This document shows, in pieces, positions 1 to 5,032 of a DNA stretch of 15,087 bases. Position 1 is the first letter of the stretch, and every line of letters begins with the position of its first letter. Position numbers and translations under genes: made by a program. The notes under the pieces are model-generated. The model was not told where the DNA came from and ran no database searches. It saw only the letters and a list, made by a program, of their open reading frames with translations. The stretch lies in NCBI GenBank assembly GCA_003149835.1, contig QAMX01000144.1, positions 1 through 15,087 of the forward strand, in the 5' to 3' direction. This DNA is from Clostridiales bacterium (lineage in GTDB: Bacteria > Bacillota > Clostridia > Oscillospirales > QAMX01).

Positions 1-58
1 TTACCCCGCCGCCGGTTTCCGTTTTACAACAAAAAATTGATTTTACAGGTGAAGAGTC

Positions 59-1198
59 TTGTTTGAGCTTTTACAGAAGGACGGCCGCGCGCGGCGCGGC
101 CGGTTTACCTGCGCGCACGGAAGCGCCGAGACGCCCGTGTTTATGAACGTCGGGACGCAGGCGGCGATCAAGGGCGGGCTGGCCGCCGAGGATCTCGAAC
201 AGATCGGCTGTCAGGTCGAGCTGTCGAACACCTACCACCTGCACCTGCGCCCGGGCGAGGAGATCGTCCGCTCGCTCGGCGGGCTGCACGGGTTTATGAA
301 CTGGAACCGCCCCATTCTCACCGACAGCGGCGGCTTTCAGGTGTTTTCGCTGGCAACCATGCGAAAAATCACCGAAGAGGGCGTCGCCTTTGCCTCGCAC
401 ATCGACGGGCGGCGGATCTTTATGGGGCCGGAGGAGAGCATCCGCGTCCAATCGGCGCTCGGCAGCGATATCGCCATGGCCTTTGACGAGTGCATTGAAA
501 ACCCGTCGCCGGACGAATATGTCAGCCGCTCCTGCGACAGAACGGTGCGCTGGCTCGTGCGCTGCCGCGACGAGCTGGAACGCATCCGCAGGGAAGGCGG
601 CGTGGTAAACCCCGGCCAGCAGCTCTGGGGCATCAACCAGGGCGGCACCTCGGCGGAGATCCGCGTCGCGCATATGAAGTCCATCGCCGCGCTGGAGCTG
701 CCCGGCTACGCCATCGGCGGGCTGGCCGTCGGCGAACCGACCGAGGAGATGTACCGGATCATCGACGCGGTTGAGCCGCATATGCCGCCCGACCGGCCGC
801 GCTATCTGATGGGCGTCGGAACGCCGGGGAATATCATCGAGGCGGTCTGGCGCGGCGTCGACTTTTTCGACTGCGTGCTCCCCGCGCGCAACGCCCGCCA
901 CGGCCATCTGTACACTAAAAACGGGCGCATCAATCTCAACAACCAGAAATTCGCCGCCGACAGCCGCCCGGTCGACGAGGCCTGCGGCTGCCCCGTCTGC
1001 GCGAAGCATTCGCGCGCCTATCTCCGCCATCTGCTGCGCTCGGGCGAGGTGCTCGGCCTGCGCCTCTGCGTCATGCACAACCTCTGGTTTTATAACGACC
1101 TGATGGCGCAGATCCGGCTCGCCATCGAGGAACAGCGCTTCGACGCCTTCCGCGCCGAATGGTCGGAGCGGCTCGACCGCCGCGACACGGCGGGCTGA
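59..1198 (+). CDS. tgt: tRNA-guanine(34) transglycosylase
   Basis: Bacterial Tgt exchanges guanine at the wobble position (G34) of GUN-anticodon tRNAs for a 7-deazaguanine (preQ1, or queuine in salvaging species), in the cytoplasm. The 379-residue length is normal for the family. Visible motifs are the general base Asp89 in LTDSGGFQVFS, the base-recognition residues Asp143/Cys145 in FDEC and the loop GGLAVGE (220-226), the nucleophile Asp271 in DFFDCVLPARNARHG, and the zinc site Cys309, Cys311, Cys314, His340. The start is TTG at 59. An in-frame stop lies at 50-52, no other start precedes the conserved FELLQKDGRARRG, and AGGTG at 47-51 gives a 7-nt spacing. Two usually conserved positions differ: FMNVGT where FMPVGT is usual, and LPAR where LPTR is usual. 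No queA or yajC, common neighbours of tgt, lies next to it here. The function is secure; the exact base substrate is not. Confidence 0.96.
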   Translation: MFELLQKDGRARRGRFTCAHGSAETPVFMNVGTQAAIKGGLAAEDLEQIGCQVELSNTYHLHLRPGEEIVRSLGGLHGFMNWNRPILTDSGGFQVFSLATMRKITEEGVAFASHIDGRRIFMGPEESIRVQSALGSDIAMAFDECIENPSPDEYVSRSCDRTVRWLVRCRDELERIRREGGVVNPGQQLWGINQGGTSAEIRVAHMKSIAALELPGYAIGGLAVGEPTEEMYRIIDAVEPHMPPDRPRYLMGVGTPGNIIEAVWRGVDFFDCVLPARNARHGHLYTKNGRINLNNQKFAADSRPVDEACGCPVCAKHSRAYLRHLLRSGEVLGLRLCVMHNLWFYNDLMAQIRLAIEEQRFDAFRAEWSERLDRRDTAG

Positions 1199-1215
1199 GG
1201 CGCGCAAAGCGTTTT

Positions 1216-1253
1216 ACGGCTGGGAAACCGAATTCGGCTTCCCAGCCGTTTTC
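1216..1253 (+). terminator. Rho-independent terminator of tgt
   Basis: An 11-bp perfect stem (1216-1226 with 1239-1249) encloses a 12-nt loop that itself holds CCG-AATT-CGG, and it runs into TTTT (1249-1252). It starts 18 nt after the tgt stop codon, so it most likely ends the tgt transcript. Confidence 0.85.
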
Positions 1254-1254
1254 T

Positions 1255-1547
1255 GCCGCTGATTCCATCCGCCGCACCGCGTTCTGACCCCGCGCGCAAT
1301 TTTTTCAAACGCTTCATTTGATCGTCTCCCTTCTATATGATCTCATTTTTCCCTGTGGAAATTAGGGGTCAATTGACCTATGATATATGTTCAGCCTGCT
1401 GATAGCCGACGGCATTTGTCACAGAGACGATAGGTCCATGCTGATGATTCGTTTGTTTGATCTGTATATCCATGAAAAATACCGGTAAACCGTTTTGCCG
1501 CGCCCACCTCGCCAAGGCAAATCCATTCCCGCCCTGTCTGCCGGCTG
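1255..1547. other. Gene-poor, relatively AT-rich gap
   Basis: No convincing gene is present. The stretch from about 1310 to 1490 is visibly more AT-rich than its surroundings. It contains the perfect 12-bp palindrome GGTCAATTGACC (1367-1378) and a 16-codon reading frame starting ATG at 1438 (MLMIRLFDLYIHEKYR, stop at 1486) with no good ribosome-binding site. The longer open frames crossing it on either strand run through the 1548-1595 terminator hairpin and the blaI promoter, and look fortuitous. It may be a decayed gene or carry a small RNA; the sequence alone does not decide. Confidence 0.5.
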
Positions 1548-1595
1548 CAACGGGCTGGCGCTCTAATTGTGAGCGCCAGCCCGTTGAATTTTTTT
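1548..1595 (+). terminator. Strong terminator without an assigned gene
   Basis: A perfect 16-bp GC-rich stem (1548-1563 with 1571-1586) with a 7-nt loop is followed by AA and seven T residues (1589-1595). The T tract is only on the plus-strand side, so it acts rightward. tgt already has its own terminator at 1216, so this one either ends an unrecognised short transcript from 1255-1547 or insulates the blaI-type promoter that begins 12 nt later. Confidence 0.88.
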
Positions 1596-1606
1596 GCCAA
1601 AAGGGC

Positions 1607-1635
1607 TTGACAAAAAGGTCTACAAGGTGTAGACT
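1607..1635 (+). promoter_or_regulatory. Promoter of the BlaI/M56 operon
   Basis: A perfect -35 TTGACA (1607-1612) and a 17-nt spacer lead to the -10 TAGACT (1630-1635). The expected start of transcription is near 1642, about 50 nt before the repressor ATG. The operator palindrome covers the 3' part of the spacer and the whole -10. Confidence 0.85.
1619..1635. promoter_or_regulatory. BlaI/MecI-type operator palindrome
   Basis: GTCTACA-AGG-TGTAGAC is a perfect dyad of 7-nt arms containing the TACA/TGTA core known for BlaI/MecI operators. It overlaps the -10 element, so bound repressor should block RNA polymerase. A further half-like copy, AGGTCTAC, lies downstream at 1641-1648. The repressor encoded 57 nt downstream is the obvious ligand, giving negative autoregulation. 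The binding itself is inferred from family knowledge. Confidence 0.85.
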
Positions 1636-1691
1636 AAGGCAGGTCTACTCACTATCGACCGAAACACGCGGGAGCGAAGGAGGAATGTTTG

Positions 1692-2054
1692 ATGAGCGGA
1701 ATCCAGCTGGGGCCCGTAGACGCCCGTTTTGCCGACATCGTATGGAGTCACGAGCCGCTTCCTTCCGGCGAGCTGGTGAAGCTGTGCGGAGAAGAGCTGA
1801 AATGGAAAAAATCGACCACCTATACGGTTTTAAAAAAGTTCTGTGAGCGGGGCATTTTTCAGAACCGGGACGGGGTTGTTTCAGCGCTGATTTCCAAAAG
1901 CGAGCTTTACGGGATGCAGAGCGAAAAATTTATAGAAGAGGTGTTCGACGGGTCTCTGCCGGCGTTTATCGCCGCGTTTACACGGCGGAAACCGCTTTCA
2001 GCCGAGGAAATCGCGGAGATACGGGAGATGATCGACTCTGCGGGGGAGGTGTGA
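1692..2054 (+). CDS. BlaI/MecI/CopY-family transcriptional repressor
   Basis: A 120-residue winged-helix repressor of the penicillinase-repressor family, close to the usual family size of about 125. The N-terminal DNA-binding domain spans about 1-75, with the recognition helix around KSTTYTVLKKF (40-50) and the wing around 55-70. The C-terminal dimerisation part includes FIAAFTRRKPLSAEEIAEIR (92-111), which aligns with the region where Staphylococcus BlaI is cut by its protease partner. The ATG at 1692 is preferred over the TTG at 1689 because AAGGAGG (1677-1683) then sits 8 nt upstream. It should dimerise on the 1619-1635 operator and be inactivated by the M56 protein encoded 2 nt downstream. 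The family assignment is firm. A role in beta-lactam resistance is not supported, since no beta-lactamase or PBP gene is nearby. Confidence 0.93.
   Translation: MSGIQLGPVDARFADIVWSHEPLPSGELVKLCGEELKWKKSTTYTVLKKFCERGIFQNRDGVVSALISKSELYGMQSEKFIEEVFDGSLPAFIAAFTRRKPLSAEEIAEIREMIDSAGEV
2045..2049 (+). promoter_or_regulatory. Ribosome-binding site deciding the M56 start
   Basis: GGAGG at the end of the repressor gene is 7 nt before the GTG at 2057 but only 1 nt before the GTG at 2051. This favours 2057, which also gives an N-terminus (MEAAFLKILNMS) typical of clostridial M56 proteins. Confidence 0.7.
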
Positions 2055-2056
2055 CG

Positions 2057-3676
2057 GTGGAAGCGGCGTTCCTGAAAATCCTCAACATGAGCATTGCGGC
2101 GGGCTGGATCATCCTGGCGGCCGTTCTTCTGCGGCCGGCGCTGAAAAAGGCTCCGAAAGCGGCGATGTGCGCCCTGTGGGCGTTTGCGGCGCTCCGGCTC
2201 GTCTGTCCGGTTTCCTTTGAAAGCGTTTTGAGCTTAGTGCCCAGCGCGGAGACGGTCAGCCCCGATATCGTGTATGCGCAGGTTCCCGAGCTTGACAGCG
2301 GCATACCGTTTGTCGACGAGGCGCTGAATCCGATCATCAGCGGCGCGCTTGCGCCGGAGGCGGGCGCAAGCGCCAACCCGATGCAGCTGTATACGCGGGT
2401 CGCAGCGGCCGTCTGGCTGGCGGGGCTCGCCGGCATGCTCGGCTATGCGGCCGTCAGCGCCCTTCGGCTGCTGCGGCGGCTCAGAGCGTCCATCGCGGTT
2501 CAGGAGCGCGTCTATCTGTGCGACGCGGCGGCGCAGCCGTTGATTTTCGGCCTTTTCAGGCCGAAAATCTATCTCCCGTCCAGAATCGGGGCGGACTGCC
2601 TGCCTTACGTCCTCGCGCACGAAAACGCGCATCTGAGCCGGAGAGATCATCTGTGGAAGCCGCTGGGCTTTCTCATCCTCGGCGTCCACTGGTTCAATCC
2701 CCTGTGCTGGCTCGCCTATTTTCTGTTTTGCAGGGACATTGAGCTCGCCTGTGACGAAAAAGTCGTCAGAGAGCTGGGGACGGACGGGAAAAAGGCGTAC
2801 GCGGAGGCGCTGCTTGCATGCAGCTCGGGGCGGCGCGGCGCGGTCGCCGGCCCGCTGGCTTTCGGCGAGACCGGCGTCAAAGAAAGGATAAAGAGCGTGC
2901 TCCATTACAAAAAACCGGCGTTTTGGGTCGCGGCGGCGGCTGTCGCGGCGTGTATCGCCGTTGCGGCGGGCTTCCTGACCAATCCGCCGCGCTCCGCAGC
3001 AGACGTTCCCAGCCCGGACTACAAGATCGAAAGCCGCCCTTGGGAGTTTGTCCTGGCGCAAAGCGGCGCGGACGGCGCGGTTGTCGCCTGCTCGGCGGAA
3101 CAAAAGCCGTTCTATGAAAACGCGGCGGCGGCGGACCTCGCCGTGGAATGCGGCGACGGAAAGATCGTGTTGAAAAATCAGGGGACAAACGAGGCGTGGG
3201 AGCTCTCTTACCGCGTCGACAGCAGAAACATCAGCGGTATTATTTACGAGCTGTCCTACGGCGGACAGACGGGTTACGCCAGCACGGGCGTCACGCGATA
3301 CCATGGCGGCGGCTCCGAATACACCCTGTTTCTCGCGTTTGAGAATTACAGCATTCGGTTCAGAGAGTCATGCCAGACGTATGCCTACGGGGAATCGCCG
3401 GAAGCGGCCGCTCCGGCGCTGCGGCTGAGGGCTTCCGACCGTTCGTTTCAATTTTCCTACTCCGTGCAGAGCAGCTATATGGCGGCGGGAAGCTATCAAT
3501 TCAGCGGCGAGACGCTGACGTGCAGGACAGACGACGGCGAAAACGCCTATGTGTTCCGCTATGACGCGGAGGCCGACACGCTGGTCTTCGACGCCTCCCG
3601 GTCCTCCCAAATCCCCGATTCGCTCGGCGGCGACCGGCCGGCCGTTCCCGACGGAGCGGTCTTTCGGCGGCGCTGA
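2057..3676 (+). CDS. BlaR1-like M56 membrane metalloprotease
   Basis: A 539-residue polytopic zinc protease that should sense a signal outside the membrane and inactivate the adjacent repressor. Transmembrane segments are predicted near 6-27, 36-50, 114-138 and 204-225, with a last one near 289-308. The gluzincin motif HENAH is at 188-192, with the third ligand in DIELACDE (Glu229). The signature block HLSRRDHLWKPLG is intact. Residues from about 310 to 539 are extracytoplasmic. They lack the class D beta-lactamase-like sensor with SxxK found in BlaR1 and MecR1, and end instead in a short beta-rich region with AYVFRYDAEADTLVFDAS, as seen in many clostridial M56 proteins of unknown ligand. It begins 2 nt after the repressor stop, so the two are co-translated. 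The protease family is secure; the signal is unknown. Confidence 0.92.
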   Translation: MEAAFLKILNMSIAAGWIILAAVLLRPALKKAPKAAMCALWAFAALRLVCPVSFESVLSLVPSAETVSPDIVYAQVPELDSGIPFVDEALNPIISGALAPEAGASANPMQLYTRVAAAVWLAGLAGMLGYAAVSALRLLRRLRASIAVQERVYLCDAAAQPLIFGLFRPKIYLPSRIGADCLPYVLAHENAHLSRRDHLWKPLGFLILGVHWFNPLCWLAYFLFCRDIELACDEKVVRELGTDGKKAYAEALLACSSGRRGAVAGPLAFGETGVKERIKSVLHYKKPAFWVAAAAVAACIAVAAGFLTNPPRSAADVPSPDYKIESRPWEFVLAQSGADGAVVACSAEQKPFYENAAAADLAVECGDGKIVLKNQGTNEAWELSYRVDSRNISGIIYELSYGGQTGYASTGVTRYHGGGSEYTLFLAFENYSIRFRESCQTYAYGESPEAAAPALRLRASDRSFQFSYSVQSSYMAAGSYQFSGETLTCRTDDGENAYVFRYDAEADTLVFDASRSSQIPDSLGGDRPAVPDGAVFRRR

Positions 3677-3732
3677 AAAGGGCGGATACGCCGCATTTCC
3701 CAAGGAGCGCAGCCGTTTTCTGAAAAAATTGT

Positions 3733-3772
3733 CAGCCGCAGACCGCAAGCAAAAACTTGCGGTCTGCGGCTG
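3733..3772 (-). terminator. Terminator of the minus-strand envelope operon
   Basis: A perfect 17-bp stem (3733-3749 with 3756-3772) with a 6-nt loop. Read on the minus strand the hairpin is followed by ACAA and six T residues; on the plus strand no T tract follows. It lies about 115 nt after the stop of the SGNH hydrolase gene, so it should end the leftward operon. The convergent M56 transcript from the other strand also runs into this hairpin, 57 nt after its stop codon. Confidence 0.75.
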
Positions 3773-3886
3773 CGGCGTTGCGGGTTCAAGACAGGCCCGG
3801 CTCCGGCCGGGCGCGGCCGATCAGAGAACAGAAAAAGCACTCGCCGCTCTTGACAAAACGGCTCGGCGGACGCATTTCTGCGCGGA

Positions 3887-5032
3887 TTAAAATCTGCGCC
3901 TTGGTTCGGCGGGCACGGCGGCCAGCAGCGGGCGCGGCGCGCGGACCAGCTCGCGCGCGAGATACTCGGTGCGGAAAAGCGAAAAGATCAGCCTGTGTCC
4001 GTCGCGGTTGGGGTGGATGTCGAGCGCGCCGATGTTGGTCAGCTCGGCCGCCCGGCCCGAAAAGGCTTCGGCGACCGGCGCGGAGATACAGCCGTCCACG
4101 GAAAGGATGACGCGGTTGATCTCGTCAAACGCATAGGCGAAGCGCTCGCTAAACGCGGAGAGCGCTTTGCCGTCGAAGGGGTTGTAGAGCGTCTGCGTAA
4201 AGATGAGCGCGTCGGGATTTTGGCGGCGGATGCGGGCGATGATCTCGGGGTATTGTTCGCCGAAGGCGCTTAGATTGGCGTCGATGGCCTCTTTGAGCGC
4301 GGCATAGCGCGTCTCGTCGCTCAATACGCGCAGCAGCGCGGCGGCGGCGGACAGGGCGTTGGCCTCCGAGGGCGCCGTTCCGGCCGGAAGCGCGGCGGCC
4401 AGCGCCTGCGAAAACGGGTAGAGAAGCTCGTTGCCGCCTACGGAAAGGCAGACCGCCGACGCTTCCGCGAGCGCCGCGGCGGTTTCGGCCGTTTCCATTT
4501 TGCGCAGGACGTTTTCGGCGCGGTAGCCGTTGACGGCCTCCATCTTCACGCTCATCCCCAAAAAATCGGCGAGCAGGGCGGGGTAACCGTCGCGCTCCGG
4601 CGCGGCGAGGCCGTAGCCGAAAGCGATCGAATCGCCGAGCGCCACGAGGGTTCTTTCGCCGGCCGCGCAGGGAGAGGCGCAGAAGAACAGGCAGAGCGTC
4701 AGCGCCGCGGCGATCAAAACCCAAAACAGCCGAGCCGGCCGCGGCGATAAGCTCCGGCCGCAGCCGTTTGGCCGGGAAAAACCGCGAGCGCGGGGGCGCG
4801 GCGCGGCCTCAAAACCGGCCGGCCGAGCGGCCGGGCAACGGGGAAAGCGCTGCGTCTTTGCCGCTGTCTGTGCGCGAAGCGGCGGCCGCGGCGCGGAGAA
4901 ACCCGATAAAACCGCCGCCGCGCCGCGCCGGCCAGACCGTGGATCAAGGGGATCGGGATACAGACCGGACGCGGCGGAAATCTCTTTCCGCCGCGCCGTT
5001 TGTTTATTCAGGCTCTTTTTCATCGCCGTCAT
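3887..5032 (-). CDS. Secreted or anchored SGNH (GDSL-type) hydrolase
   Basis: Last gene of the leftward operon. In 381-residue numbering the SGNH blocks are block I ALGDS with nucleophile Ser135, a block II-like Gly in VNGYRAEN, block III GGNE (199-202, Asn201), and block V DIHPNRDGH (Asp338, His340). A hydrophobic segment near 102-119 looks like a signal peptide or anchor, so the catalytic domain should be outside. Such enzymes deacylate or deacetylate lipids and glycans; the substrate is unknown. The start is uncertain. The ATG at 5032 has GGAG 9 nt upstream and overlaps the YfhO-family gene by 29 nt, but it leaves about 100 low-complexity Arg/Pro/Ala residues before the hydrophobic segment. 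ATG 5023 is similar. TTG 4717 would start inside the hydrophobic segment and lacks a clear ribosome-binding site. The catalytic domain is secure, the N-terminus is not. Confidence 0.85.
   Translation of the reverse strand: MTAMKKSLNKQTARRKEISAASGLYPDPLDPRSGRRGAAAVLSGFSAPRPPLRAQTAAKTQRFPRCPAARPAGFEAAPRPRARGFSRPNGCGRSLSPRPARLFWVLIAAALTLCLFFCASPCAAGERTLVALGDSIAFGYGLAAPERDGYPALLADFLGMSVKMEAVNGYRAENVLRKMETAETAAALAEASAVCLSVGGNELLYPFSQALAAALPAGTAPSEANALSAAAALLRVLSDETRYAALKEAIDANLSAFGEQYPEIIARIRRQNPDALIFTQTLYNPFDGKALSAFSERFAYAFDEINRVILSVDGCISAPVAEAFSGRAAELTNIGALDIHPNRDGHRLIFSLFRTEYLARELVRAPRPLLAAVPAEPRRRF
4970..4995 (-). other. Intercistronic hairpin with GAGA loop
   Basis: A perfect 11-bp stem (4970-4980 with 4985-4995) closed on the minus strand by the GNRA-type tetraloop GAGA, starting 8 nt after the stop codon of the YfhO-family gene. 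No T tract follows, so it is not a standard terminator. It could be an RNA-stability or processing element between two cistrons, or part of the N-terminal coding sequence of the SGNH gene if that gene starts at 5032. Confidence 0.5.

Noticed and set aside
71..1207. 378-codon minus-strand open frame over tgt
   Set aside because: It is an antisense shadow of tgt with no motif of any family I know.
1373..1405. Promoter from TTGACC near the 1367-1378 palindrome
   Set aside because: No -10-like hexamer lies at 16-18 nt; the nearest, TGATAG, is 21 nt away.
1391..1600. 69-codon minus-strand frame in the gap upstream of the repressor
   Set aside because: It starts inside the T tract and hairpin of the 1548-1595 terminator, has no ribosome-binding site, and matches no family I recognise.
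1457..1846. 129-codon plus-strand frame running into the repressor gene
   Set aside because: It crosses a strong terminator and the promoter/operator, and overlaps the repressor in another frame. The ribosome-binding site AAGGAGG fits the repressor start at 1692.
1607..3676. A beta-lactam resistance operon (blaI-blaR1-blaZ)
   Set aside because: No beta-lactamase or PBP gene is adjacent, and the M56 protein lacks the penicillin-binding sensor domain.
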